In this document: positions 25,761 through 33,605 of the stretch, piece after piece
How the letters are laid out: every line of letters starts with the position of its first letter
Position numbering within the stretch: the first letter of the stretch is position 1
NCBI GenBank assembly: GCA_937958015.1
Contig: CALGOA010000027.1
Span: 1 to 44,734 of the forward strand
Direction: 5' to 3'
DNA: 44,734 nt
From: an uncultured Acidimicrobiales bacterium
GTDB taxonomy: Bacteria > Actinomycetota > Acidimicrobiia > Acidimicrobiales > SZUA-35
The notes under the pieces: model-generated
What the model saw: only the letters and a program-made list of their open reading frames with translations
Databases searched by the model: none
What the model was told of the DNA's origin: nothing
Program-made: the position numbers and the translations under genes

Positions 25761-28019
25761 ATGGCCGATCGCACCGCATTCCGAACCTGCCCTCTCTGTG
25801 AGGCGAACTGCGGTCTAGAGATCGAGCTGACAACAAAACCCGATGGGTCGGAAGAGGTGAAACGAATCCGCGGCGACCAGGCCGACGTGTTCAGCGCCGG
25901 ATTCATCTGCCCGAAGGGTTCGACCCTGAAACACCTCCACGAGGACCCGGATTGGCTGCGGGCCCCGCACGTGAAGCGGGATGGCGAATTCGTGGCGGTG
26001 ACGTGGGACGAGGCGTTTGAAACCATCGCCGCTGGGCTTGCGCCAATTCTGGAGAGCGGCGATCGCAATGCGGTTGGGCTGTACCTCGGCAATCCGAACG
26101 TGCACAGCCTGGACCCCATGATCTACAACCGGGCACTAATCAAGTCGATCGGTACGGCGAACCTCTTCAGCGCGTCAACCGTCGATCAGCGCCCGAAGGA
26201 GATCTCATCTGCGATGTTGTTCGGATCGGTCACCATTCCGGTGCCGGACCTCGATCGCACCGACTACCTGCTGATGTTGGGTGCGAATCCGGTCGCCAGC
26301 AACGGCTCGTTGTGCACGGCTCCCGATTTCCCAGGACGCCTTTCCAGAATTCAGGAACGCGGCGGTCGGGTGATCGTGGTCGATCCCCGTCGAAGCGAGA
26401 CCGCCGAAACCGCCGATGAACATCTGGCTATTCGACCGAACGGCGATGCATGGTTTCTGGCTGCGTTGGCCAACGTCATCTCCAACGAGGGTCTCGCCGA
26501 TCTCGGGCACCTCGCCGACCACGTCAGCGGCCTCGACGAGGTCTTGGCCTTCATCACGCCGGTCACCCCGGAAGCCGTTGCCGAACGGGTCGGTCTCGAT
26601 GCGCCCACGATCCGTCGGATCGCCGCCGAACTGGCTGCGGCGCCGTCGGCCGCGGTCTACGGCCGCATCGGCACCACTTGTCAGGAGTTCGGCACCCTCA
26701 GCAGCGTGCTGGTCGACGTGGTCAACCTCCTGACTGGAAACCTCGATTCGATCGGCGGCGCCATGTTCAGCACCGGCGCGGTCGGCCAACCCTCCACCAA
26801 GGGCAAACCCGGTGTCGGCCGTGGCTTCCGCATGGGTGGGACCACCAGCCGGGTGAGCGGCACCCGCTCGTCGTTTGGTGAGTTCCCGGTGACGGTGATG
26901 CCCGAGGAGATCGAAACCGCCGGAGAAGGACAGATCCGGGCCATGGTGACCGTCGGCGGCAACCCGGCCAGTTCCACCCCCAACTCAACCCGGATGAACG
27001 CAGCCTTCGAGAGCCTCGAATTCATGGTGTGTGTCGATCCCTATATCAACGAGACCACCCGGCACGCCGACGTGATCCTGCCGCCGCCGACCGCGTTGCA
27101 AAAACCCCACTTCGACCTGGCGTTCGTGAACCTTTCGGTCCGCAATGTGGCGAACTACTCCGAGGCGATCTTCCCGCTGGAGGAGTCGCAGATGGCCGAG
27201 GGCGAGATCCTCCGTCGGCTCACCTCGGTCTTCCTTGGTGAAGCCGCTAGCGGGCCAGCGGCCGAGGCGGTTGTGGAAGCGATCGACGATGCCAGCGCCG
27301 CCGCCGTGGCCGATGGTGCCGTGCGGAATGAATTCGGACCGGTCGCAGGTGTCGAGGGATCCGAGTTGCTGGAGGTCTCCAGTGAGTACGAAGGTGCCGA
27401 TCGGATGCTCGACATGATGTTGCGCTCGGGTCCATTCGGTTCGGGCCTTAACGGCGACGGACTGTCGCTGGCCAAGTTGAAAGAGAACCCCCACGGAGTC
27501 GACCTCGGCGCTCTGGAGGAACATCGGATTCCGGGCATCCTGCGGACCAAGAGCGGCACGATCGAGCTGATCAACGACGATCTGCGCCCCGAGTTCGAAC
27601 GTCTCGCAGCAACGATCGAAGAAGAGGTTCCGGAGATGGTGCTGGTGGGGCGTCGTCATCTTCGGTCCAACAACTCGTGGATGCACAACGTGCGGGTGCT
27701 CACCAAGGGCCGGAATCGCTGCACGTTGCAGATCCATCCCGACGACGCCGACCGTCTCGGCATCGAGGATGGTTCGGCGGCGAAGGTGACCAGTCGGGTC
27801 GGCGAGGTCATCATCGATTGTGAACGGACCGACGTGGTGCGCCCCGGCGTCGTGAGCATTCCTCATGGCTTTGGCCAGAACACCGAGGGTGTGCAGCTGC
27901 GAGTGGCGTCGGAATACCGAGGGGTCAACACGAACCTTCTGACCGACGAATACCTACGGGACCCGATCAGCGGCAACATCGCCCTCAACGGCGTCCCCGT
28001 CACGGTCGCCCCCGCCTAA
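25761..28019 (+). CDS. Molybdopterin oxidoreductase with 4Fe-4S site
   Basis: A 752-residue catalytic subunit of the DMSO-reductase superfamily. The N-terminal cluster motif is C10-x2-C13-x3-C17 (CPLCEANCG) with C50 (FICPKG). The pterin-binding domains follow (GANPVASNGS, VVDPRRSETAE), as does the C-terminal dinucleotide-binding domain (about 640-752). Around SASTVDQRPKEIS, where formate dehydrogenases carry Cys or Sec, no Cys is present. No twin-arginine signal is seen, so the enzyme is probably cytoplasmic. No electron-transfer or membrane-anchor partner gene is adjacent, so its substrate and partner are unknown. Confidence 0.9.
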   Translation: MADRTAFRTCPLCEANCGLEIELTTKPDGSEEVKRIRGDQADVFSAGFICPKGSTLKHLHEDPDWLRAPHVKRDGEFVAVTWDEAFETIAAGLAPILESGDRNAVGLYLGNPNVHSLDPMIYNRALIKSIGTANLFSASTVDQRPKEISSAMLFGSVTIPVPDLDRTDYLLMLGANPVASNGSLCTAPDFPGRLSRIQERGGRVIVVDPRRSETAETADEHLAIRPNGDAWFLAALANVISNEGLADLGHLADHVSGLDEVLAFITPVTPEAVAERVGLDAPTIRRIAAELAAAPSAAVYGRIGTTCQEFGTLSSVLVDVVNLLTGNLDSIGGAMFSTGAVGQPSTKGKPGVGRGFRMGGTTSRVSGTRSSFGEFPVTVMPEEIETAGEGQIRAMVTVGGNPASSTPNSTRMNAAFESLEFMVCVDPYINETTRHADVILPPPTALQKPHFDLAFVNLSVRNVANYSEAIFPLEESQMAEGEILRRLTSVFLGEAASGPAAEAVVEAIDDASAAAVADGAVRNEFGPVAGVEGSELLEVSSEYEGADRMLDMMLRSGPFGSGLNGDGLSLAKLKENPHGVDLGALEEHRIPGILRTKSGTIELINDDLRPEFERLAATIEEEVPEMVLVGRRHLRSNNSWMHNVRVLTKGRNRCTLQIHPDDADRLGIEDGSAAKVTSRVGEVIIDCERTDVVRPGVVSIPHGFGQNTEGVQLRVASEYRGVNTNLLTDEYLRDPISGNIALNGVPVTVAPA

Positions 28020-28023
28020 ACCG

Positions 28024-28128
28024 TTCTGTCTGCCACCCGCTACAAACCCCCCAATTTCTGCTGGCCACTACGAACTTTGTAGTGGGCAGCAGAAATTTGA
28101 GCCGAATGTAGTGGGCAGCAGAGAATTG
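28024..28128. repeat. Four-unit inverted repeat between convergent genes (locus C)
   Basis: Two direct units (28024-28046, 28053-28071) and two inverted ones (28079-28097, 28108-28128) of a sequence like TTTCTGCTGCCCACTACAAA. The layout is the same direct-direct-inverted-inverted plan as at 9202-9313. The inner pair forms the hairpin listed separately. Confidence 0.75.
28053..28097. terminator. Strong hairpin, possible two-way terminator
   Basis: AATTTCTGCTGGCCACTAC pairs with GTAGTGGGCAGCAGAAATT over 19 bp with a single mismatch; the loop is GAACTTT. It lies 34 bp after the molybdopterin gene and 49 bp after the Dus gene on the other strand, so it could end both messages. A U-tract is lacking, but the stem ends in AAATT on both sides. 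Confidence 0.5.
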
Positions 28129-28145
28129 GGTGGGGGACAGGCTGG

Positions 28146-29267
28146 TTATCCGCCGGAGGCGGCCGAGTCGCCTTCGGGGTTGGCGACCAGGTCGTCGAAC
28201 GGATCGTCGAGCCAGCCATCGGGGAGCCCCACAACCTGCGGGCCGCGCGTGTGGCCCCGCGCCACCCGCTGATTCTCCGGCGGCAGCGGCGCATCGGGCA
28301 GCTCGGCCAAGTGATCGTCGAGTTCGGCCAGGGAGTTGATCTGGCCCAGCTTCGCTCGGATCTCACCTCCCACCGGATATCCCTTCAGGTACCAGGCGGC
28401 GTGTTTGCGGAACTCCCGCACGCCCTTGTGTTCGCCAAACCAGGCCACCAATTCCTTGGCGTGTTCGGCCATCAGCAGACTGACTTCAGATGTCCGGGGG
28501 AACGACGGGATCTCTTCACCGGCAAACGCCGCCTCAAGGTGAGCGAACAACCACGGCCGGCCGAGACAACCCCGACCGATCACCACGCCGTCACACCCGG
28601 TCTGTTCGACCATGGCGAGGGCGTCGGCGGCCTCCCAGATGTCACCGTTCCCGTAGACGGGGATGTGATCGGGGACCGCTTCCCGGAGCCGTGCGATCGT
28701 GGACCAGTCGGCGGTGCCGCTGTACAGCTGGGCCGCCGTACGGCCGTGCAGCGCAACGGCGGCGATGCCAACCTCGGCTGCGATCCGACCGGTGTCGAGG
28801 TAGGTCAGGTGGTCGTCATCGATACCAACCCGGAACTTGATCGTGACCGGAATGTCGCCCGCCGCGGCGACGGCCGATTCCAGTACCGACCGGAGCAGTT
28901 TTCGTTTGTATGGAAGGGCGGACCCACCGCCGTTTCGGGTGACCTTCCGCACCGGGCATCCGAGGTTGAGGTCGAAGTGATCGATCCCCTCGGCATCGAT
29001 CAGCTTACGAATCGCCTCACCGACGATGACCGGATCGACCGCTGCCAATTGCAGGCTCTTTGGACTCTCATCCGCTGCGAACTGGGTCAGCTTCATCGTT
29101 TTGAGATTGCCCTCGACCACGGCCCGGGCCGAGATCATCTCACTGACGTAGAGACCGCCGCCGTAGCGTCGGCACAACCGGCGAAACGGCGCGTTCGTGA
29201 CGCCAGCCATCGGAGCCAGTACGACCGTGGGGGTATTCCCCGGGGTGAAGAGTGGAGCCACTGTCAC
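28146..29267 (-). CDS. dusB: tRNA-dihydrouridine synthase (DusB-like)
   Basis: A 373-residue FMN enzyme that reduces uridine to dihydrouridine in tRNA. LAPMAGVTNAPFRRLCRRYGG is the N-terminal FMN/substrate signature. The catalytic Cys is in NLGCPVRKVTRNGGGSAL, and GNGDIWEA and VIGRGCLGRPW are the C-terminal phosphate-binding motifs. The start is GTG at 29267. TATCCT ends seven bases before it, with no Shine-Dalgarno sequence, so the message may be leaderless even though the upstream gene on the same strand ends only 27 bp away. The assignment to DusB rather than another Dus class is by overall likeness. Confidence 0.9.
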   Translation of the reverse strand: MTVAPLFTPGNTPTVVLAPMAGVTNAPFRRLCRRYGGGLYVSEMISARAVVEGNLKTMKLTQFAADESPKSLQLAAVDPVIVGEAIRKLIDAEGIDHFDLNLGCPVRKVTRNGGGSALPYKRKLLRSVLESAVAAAGDIPVTIKFRVGIDDDHLTYLDTGRIAAEVGIAAVALHGRTAAQLYSGTADWSTIARLREAVPDHIPVYGNGDIWEAADALAMVEQTGCDGVVIGRGCLGRPWLFAHLEAAFAGEEIPSFPRTSEVSLLMAEHAKELVAWFGEHKGVREFRKHAAWYLKGYPVGGEIRAKLGQINSLAELDDHLAELPDAPLPPENQRVARGHTRGPQVVGLPDGWLDDPFDDLVANPEGDSAASGG

Positions 29268-29294
29268 CCGTTCAAGGATAGAAGGACAGCACGT

Positions 29295-29684
29295 TCAGGT
29301 GCGGCGGATTCGAATTGGGCCCTTGGCGGTGGAGGGATCCACGATGTGGCCCTTCTGGGTGATCACCACCGAGCCCTCCGCCACCAGTCGTCGAGCGGCC
29401 GAGCGGGCCGGCTCCATCAGCTCGCGCCAGTCGGCTTCGTTTGGGCCGCCGACTTGTTTCGCCGCTTCGGAAGGACAGATCGTGGCACCACTTGAGCGAC
29501 GCTCCAGCAGGCTCAGGATCGCTCGTTCGAGTTCAGTATCAACGGTGCGGATCTTACGACTACGACAGGCGGACGAGCAGTAACGAACGTCGTCCCAGTT
29601 GCGTTCCCACTTCTTGCGCCACTCGATTCGTCGACCACAGCTGGCACAGGTTTTTGGGTCGTGGGTGGAGGGCGATCCCGGCAC
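29295..29684 (-). CDS. DUF2256-DUF3253 fusion protein
   Basis: A 129-residue protein. Residues 11-43 form a small zinc-ribbon-like module with C13, C16, C36 and C40 (CASCGRRI, then WDDVRYCSSAC), as in DUF2256. Residues about 45-125 resemble DUF3253, a winged-helix-like domain. Function is unknown; the combination suggests nucleic-acid binding (inference). It lies 27 bp upstream of the Dus gene on the same strand, and the tRNA link is only positional. It follows the receiver-like gene by 9 bp. Confidence 0.85.
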   Translation of the reverse strand: MPGSPSTHDPKTCASCGRRIEWRKKWERNWDDVRYCSSACRSRKIRTVDTELERAILSLLERRSSGATICPSEAAKQVGGPNEADWRELMEPARSAARRLVAEGSVVITQKGHIVDPSTAKGPIRIRRT

Positions 29685-29693
29685 CCGGAAAGG

Positions 29694-30191
29694 CTAACCG
29701 ACCTCTTCAGAGTCACGTCGACCCGAGTCACGGCGCTCGGCGAAGACCTTGGACCAGTCCTGCTTGATACGGCGATCGGTGCGGCGGCGTTCCGGGGTCG
29801 AGTGGGCCTCGGGATTGTCGAAGGTTTCTGCGATCGCGTCGAGAGCATCGGTGATCGACTCGGGAACTGCGATCGTGGCCGCGACGAACGCATGCTCACT
29901 ATCGCGGAGATAGCTGGCGTCGTAGGTGGCGACAAGCACCACCTTGGTGTCGGGGCTGTTCAGGCGAATCTCACCAAGGACCTCGGTTCCCCGTAGGCCG
30001 GGGGAGTCATCGGCGATCAGGAGGAGGTCGGGCTGGAGCACGGTGCAGGCGTCGATCGCCATCACCGCATTCGGGACTTCCCGGCTGATTTCGAAGCGTG
30101 GGTGCTTCTGGACCAACTGGCGCGCTGCAACACCCGCTCCCGGGTCAGAAATGGCAATCACGACCGCGTAGACATCACCGTGGGCATCCAT
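29694..30191 (-). CDS. Degenerate response-regulator receiver protein with basic tail
   Basis: A 165-residue protein whose first 120 residues fold like a receiver domain: alternating hydrophobic strands and QPDLLLIADDSPGLRGTEVL, where D61 or D62 would be the phosphorylation site. The acidic pair at the end of strand 1 is reduced to one Asp (AISDPG), and the Lys of the usual KP motif is missing (AATIAVPES). Ordinary phosphorylation is therefore doubtful. Residues 131-161 form a charged tail with two related Arg clusters (ERRRTDRR and ERRDSGRR). No output domain is present. It may work as a protein-binding or stand-alone regulator; its target is unknown. Confidence 0.75.
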   Translation of the reverse strand: MDAHGDVYAVVIAISDPGAGVAARQLVQKHPRFEISREVPNAVMAIDACTVLQPDLLLIADDSPGLRGTEVLGEIRLNSPDTKVVLVATYDASYLRDSEHAFVAATIAVPESITDALDAIAETFDNPEAHSTPERRRTDRRIKQDWSKVFAERRDSGRRDSEEVG

Positions 30192-30303
30192 CGTGGGTTC
30201 TATCGGCAGTATTTGGCCATCTATTGAGGCGGATCAGGTTTTGGGGCACACACCGGTCTACACGGGCCGAGTCGGCCAGCTACTCGGACCATGCCTCCGA
30301 GTC

Positions 30304-30326
30304 CTCAGGATCTGCTGCATCCTGAG
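30304..30326. terminator. Hairpin downstream of the histidine kinase gene
   Basis: CTCAGGAT pairs perfectly with ATCCTGAG around a 7-nt loop. It lies 31 bp past the kinase stop on the minus strand. There is no U-tract, so it is only a possible terminator. The surrounding 165-bp gap (30192-30356) must also hold the promoter of the receiver-like gene, for which I see no clear boxes. Confidence 0.3.
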
Positions 30327-30356
30327 CCCGGGAGGGCGGCAAATGCATCGAATCGG

Positions 30357-31823
30357 TCAGGAAGGAGCGGGTTCGACTTTGAGTAGCGGAATGGAGGCCG
30401 TGAAGATCGCACCTTGGCCGGGTTGGCTCCAGGCGGTGATGGTGCCGCCGTGGGCGTGGACTATCGCCTGAGAGATGCTGAGGCCGAGCCCGCTGCCTCC
30501 GGTCTCCCGAGTGCGAGAGCTGTCTCCGCGCCAGAATCGATCGAACACATGCGGGAGATCACGTGCGTCGATCCCGACCCCGCTGTCCTTGACCCGAACG
30601 ATCGCGGTCTCCTCGAGCTTCCGAACGTCGACCTGAACACTGCCGCCATCCGGTGTGTGCGTCAACGCGTTGCTGATCAGGTTCTCCACGACCTGCCGGA
30701 TTCGGATCGGATCGGCTGATACCGGCGTCGGGTCCCCCGAACACCCAAGAGTGATCGAAGGGTTGATACCGCCATGGGACGCCACGACGTCGGCACAGAC
30801 GGCATGGAGGTCGAGGGTGACCGGGTTGATCTGGAGACCCTGATGTTCTGCGAGCGAGATCTCCTGGAGGTCGCGCACCAACTGGGCCAAGTGATGGGTT
30901 TCCGAAACCAGGCTGCTGATCATCTGGTCATCGAACGGAAGAACACCGTCCTGCGCCGCTTCGAGGTTGCCCTGTAATACCCCAATCGGATTGCGGAGCT
31001 CGTGGGCAACATCGCTAATGAGACGTTGTCGAGACTCTTCGGTCTCCTCAAGCCGTGAGGCCATCGAATTGAACGAAGTGCCGAGGCCAGCGATCTCGCC
31101 GGACCCGTTGGCGGCGACCCGTTGCGAGAGATCACCGGCCTCCAAACGACTCGCCGCCAGCGTGAGGTCTTCAACCGGTCCGCTGACCCGGCGAGCCAGA
31201 AGGACTGCACCCAGGGCTGCGACGAGCAACACGCCGCCCCCTCCCAGAAGCAGGCTCGATGTGTTGAGGTCCCCGAGGTCGACGGTCTCAGTGGCGTACC
31301 CGAGGAACAACAGTGCGTTGGCCTGAGGATCGATTTGGTTCTCTTCGAAGCAGCGATCGACGTCGTCCTCTGATATGTCGAACACCGACCCCGGTTCCAG
31401 CGTGCCCGACGCTTCGTCGAAGAAGATCCCGAAGTCGGCCAGACAAGACTGCAAAGCGATCTCGTCGAACTCGATTCCGAATTCGTCGTTGACGAGCACC
31501 GCAACCGGTTCGGCCGGCAGTGGCTCCCCCGGGTCGGTGTCCGCCAAAAGAGTGACACCGTCGACATCGGTGATGGCGATCCGTTCCCCGGTGGATGCGG
31601 CGAGGAACTCCAGAGACTCCTGGGCGTCTTCCCAGCTGTCGAAGAAGAAGGGGTATCCTTCCACCTCGTTGTAAATCTGACTGTCGACGGCGAGATCTCG
31701 CGCCACAGCGTCCTCGAATGCGCTGACGGTTCGATCCCGAATAAGCGCACCGGTGAGAACCGCAGCAACGGTCGCAACCGCGATCGAGATCAGGAAGACC
31801 TGTGTCGAGAGTCGTCCGAGCAC
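30357..31823 (-). CDS. Membrane sensor histidine kinase
   Basis: A 488-residue kinase. TM1 spans about 8-28 and TM2 about 188-210, flanking a 160-residue extracytoplasmic sensor that is rich in Asp and Glu and has two Cys (C127, C158). A HAMP region follows (about 210-262). The dimerisation domain carries H274 (DVAHELRNPIG), and the ATPase domain has N, G1 and G2 boxes (NALTHTPDGG, DSGVGI, GGSGLGLSIS). The start is GTG at 31823, directly after the response-regulator TAG. The acidic sensor resembles the general idea of cation or envelope-stress sensors, but the ligand is not known. Confidence 0.95.
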   Translation of the reverse strand: MLGRLSTQVFLISIAVATVAAVLTGALIRDRTVSAFEDAVARDLAVDSQIYNEVEGYPFFFDSWEDAQESLEFLAASTGERIAITDVDGVTLLADTDPGEPLPAEPVAVLVNDEFGIEFDEIALQSCLADFGIFFDEASGTLEPGSVFDISEDDVDRCFEENQIDPQANALLFLGYATETVDLGDLNTSSLLLGGGGVLLVAALGAVLLARRVSGPVEDLTLAASRLEAGDLSQRVAANGSGEIAGLGTSFNSMASRLEETEESRQRLISDVAHELRNPIGVLQGNLEAAQDGVLPFDDQMISSLVSETHHLAQLVRDLQEISLAEHQGLQINPVTLDLHAVCADVVASHGGINPSITLGCSGDPTPVSADPIRIRQVVENLISNALTHTPDGGSVQVDVRKLEETAIVRVKDSGVGIDARDLPHVFDRFWRGDSSRTRETGGSGLGLSISQAIVHAHGGTITAWSQPGQGAIFTASIPLLKVEPAPS

Positions 31824-32510
31824 CTAGACGCCATCCTCAAGTCGGTAACCACGGCCCTTCACGGTGACAACGTAGGTCGGCCGTGTGGGGTCGGACTCGA
31901 CCTTCTTGCGAAGGTTGGCGATGTGCATATCGACCGTTCTCTCCAAGGCGTAGTGATCGAAGCCGACCGAGCGGTCGAGTAGCTCTCGCCGGCTGAACGC
32001 CCGGCCCGGTTCCTCGGCGAGCGCAGCGAGCAGGTCGAATTCGCGCGGAGTGAGGTCGACGACCGTCGTGCCGAGCCGAACCTCGTGCCGGTTGCGGTCG
32101 ATGACGAGGTCGCCGATCACGGTGGAATCGGACTCCTGGTGAGCGGTGAGGTTGTGCCGACGCATCAGCACTCTCACGCGGGCCATCAACTCTCTGGGGC
32201 TATAGGGCTTGGTGAGGTAGTCATCGGCCCCCAAATCGAGGCCGAGCAGAAGGTCATCCTCGGTTGATTTTGCGGTGACCATGATGATCGGGACATCGCT
32301 GACGGCCCGAAGAACTCGGCAAACGTCCAGGCCATCGACCCGCGGCATCATCAGGTCGAGGATGACCAGATCCGGCTGCCGCGATCGCGCCTCATCGAGA
32401 GCGGCCCGACCGTCTGCGACCGAGACGACGCTGTGGCCCTCGCGTTCGAGGTAGGCCTCGAGCACACGACGCTGATTGGGGTCATCTTCTGCAACGAGGA
32501 TGCGAGCCAC
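31824..32510 (-). CDS. OmpR/PhoB-family response regulator
   Basis: A 228-residue DNA-binding response regulator. The receiver has D9-D10, phospho-acceptor D52 (VILDLMMPRVDG), T79 and K101 (YLTKPY). The winged helix follows at about 128-225 (VDLTPREFDLLAALAEEPGRAFSRREL, VDMHIANLRKKVE). The start is GTG at 32510, with AAAGGA about eight bases before it. The kinase gene follows with no gap. A set of three direct repeats with the 11-bp period expected for this family lies at 33495-33523, upstream of the neighbouring secreted-protein gene. Confidence 0.96.
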   Translation of the reverse strand: MARILVAEDDPNQRRVLEAYLEREGHSVVSVADGRAALDEARSRQPDLVILDLMMPRVDGLDVCRVLRAVSDVPIIMVTAKSTEDDLLLGLDLGADDYLTKPYSPRELMARVRVLMRRHNLTAHQESDSTVIGDLVIDRNRHEVRLGTTVVDLTPREFDLLAALAEEPGRAFSRRELLDRSVGFDHYALERTVDMHIANLRKKVESDPTRPTYVVTVKGRGYRLEDGV

Positions 32511-32586
32511 CGATCCATCCTTTCATCTCATAGGTCGGGGGATGTGTCCCCGGAGTTCCTATCGGCCTCCGGGAGGGAAAACGGAA

Positions 32587-32617
32587 GTTGGTGGGCCGGA
32601 CGTTCCGACCCACCAAC
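32587..32617 (-). terminator. Rho-independent terminator of the secreted-protein gene
   Basis: GTTGGTGGGCCGGA pairs with TCCGACCCACCAAC over 14 bp with one mismatch and a 3-nt loop. On the minus strand it is followed by TTCCGTTTTCCC, a T-rich tract. It separates the secreted-protein gene from the downstream regulator gene, so the regulator pair needs its own promoter within 32511-32586. Confidence 0.7.
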
Positions 32618-32657
32618 GGTGAAGGGGTTTTGGGGTACCCCTGAATGACGACGGGAA

Positions 32658-33413
32658 CTAGGCGGAGGTTTCCTCGTCGTCAGATCCGTCTGCGGCCAGC
32701 GCCTCTGCTTCCTCGCAGTGTTCGTCAAAGACCTGCTCGAGCGCTGCTTCCTGCGCCTCGGTCAGATCCTCGGGGATGTCGAAGTAGACGAAGCCGTCCT
32801 CTTCCATTCGCTCCACCGGCACACCCGCCGCCCGCAGAGCTTCGATCAACTCGTCGGTCTCTGCGTTCCATTCGGCGATCTCTTCAGCCGTTGGTTCGTA
32901 GTCTTCGAGTTCATCAAAATCGAAGTCGGACAGGTCGTCCAGCTCGATGCCTTCGGCGAAATCGAACTCGCCGTAGATCTCGGTGAATACGTCGTCGAGC
33001 GTCTGTTCCAGCGTCTCCTCCTGTGCGTCCGTCAGGTCGTCGGGGAGTTCGAAGTATTCGATTCCGCTCTCGTCGGTTTCGACCGTGACCTCAATGCCGG
33101 CGGCGCGCAGTGCGTCGACGACCTTCTGATTCTCGGCATTCCATTCGGCGATCTCTTCCGCAGTCGGCTCGTAGAACTGGATGTCGCCCTCGATCGCTTC
33201 GAAATCGAAGTCGCCGTCGAGGCCTTCGACATCGATCATGACGCCGTCACTTTCGGCGGGGGCATCATCGTCTGCGGTGGGGATGGAAGGGGCTTCCACC
33301 TCGGTCTCGTTCGGTGTAGCGGGATCGGACGTTTGGGCGCTGACCACGCCAGGGATCGCAACGGCTCCGGCGATAAAGGCAGCAACTGCAACTGCGGGGG
33401 TCTTGAACTTCAT
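32658..33413 (-). CDS. Secreted acidic protein with an internal duplication
   Basis: A 251-residue protein with a clear Sec signal peptide (KFKTP then a hydrophobic core, likely cut after VVSA at 26). The mature part is extremely acidic. Two related units of about 62 residues stand at 81-143 and 172-233. Each begins YEPTAEEIAEWNAE, continues with ALRAAG, a strand ending in YF (EYFELPDDLT or VYFDIPEDLT), and a helix with AQE-LEQ. The start at 33413 is set by AGGAG nine bases upstream; the frame is open for 11 more codons. I recognise no family. Position next to a two-component system and the operator-like repeats suggests it is that system's target (inference). Confidence 0.85.
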   Translation of the reverse strand: MKFKTPAVAVAAFIAGAVAIPGVVSAQTSDPATPNETEVEAPSIPTADDDAPAESDGVMIDVEGLDGDFDFEAIEGDIQFYEPTAEEIAEWNAENQKVVDALRAAGIEVTVETDESGIEYFELPDDLTDAQEETLEQTLDDVFTEIYGEFDFAEGIELDDLSDFDFDELEDYEPTAEEIAEWNAETDELIEALRAAGVPVERMEEDGFVYFDIPEDLTEAQEAALEQVFDEHCEEAEALAADGSDDEETSA

Positions 33414-33492
33414 TTGGGGGAACTCCTGGTTGGTTGTTCTGGCCATCCACCGGGTGTGGCGGCCGTTCGTGATGAAAGAGTGCGGGATCCAC

Positions 33493-33498
33493 TGTCAA
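33493..33498 (-). promoter_or_regulatory. Candidate -35 box for the secreted-protein gene
   Basis: On the minus strand TTGACA is a perfect -35 hexamer, 80 bp before the start at 33413. The expected -10 position holds TCATCA, a poor match. A good -35 overlapped by activator repeats with a weak -10 is compatible with activator-dependent control. Confidence 0.4.
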
Positions 33499-33523
33499 GG
33501 TTTGATCAAGGCGAGGTCAGACC
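33495..33523. promoter_or_regulatory. Three direct repeats, 11-bp period: response-regulator operator
   Basis: TCAAGGT (33495-33501), TCAAGGC (33506-33512) and TCAGACC (33517-33523) are spaced by exactly 4 bp, an 11-bp period. PhoB/OmpR-family regulators bind heptamer repeats with this period. The repeats abut and partly overlap the TTGACA of the minus-strand promoter, so they are placed to control the secreted-protein gene. They also lie about 80 bp before the branching enzyme. Confidence 0.5.
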
Positions 33524-33592
33524 CGGACCAAATGTTTGGCCGCAGCGACAAGCTCATCGTCTGCGGCTGGGGCATGACCGGCCGAAAACGCA

Positions 33593-33598
33593 TACCCT
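33593..33598 (+). promoter_or_regulatory. Candidate -10 box for glgB, leaderless
   Basis: TACCCT ends seven bases before the GTG start at 33606, and no Shine-Dalgarno sequence is present. I see no convincing -35 box. Confidence 0.4.
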
Positions 33599-33605
33599 CA
33601 TCCCC

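Noticed and set aside
32718..33605. Branching-enzyme frame open about 890 bp upstream
   Set aside because: This part is antisense to the secreted acidic protein; its length and the CBM48 domain fit a start at 33606.
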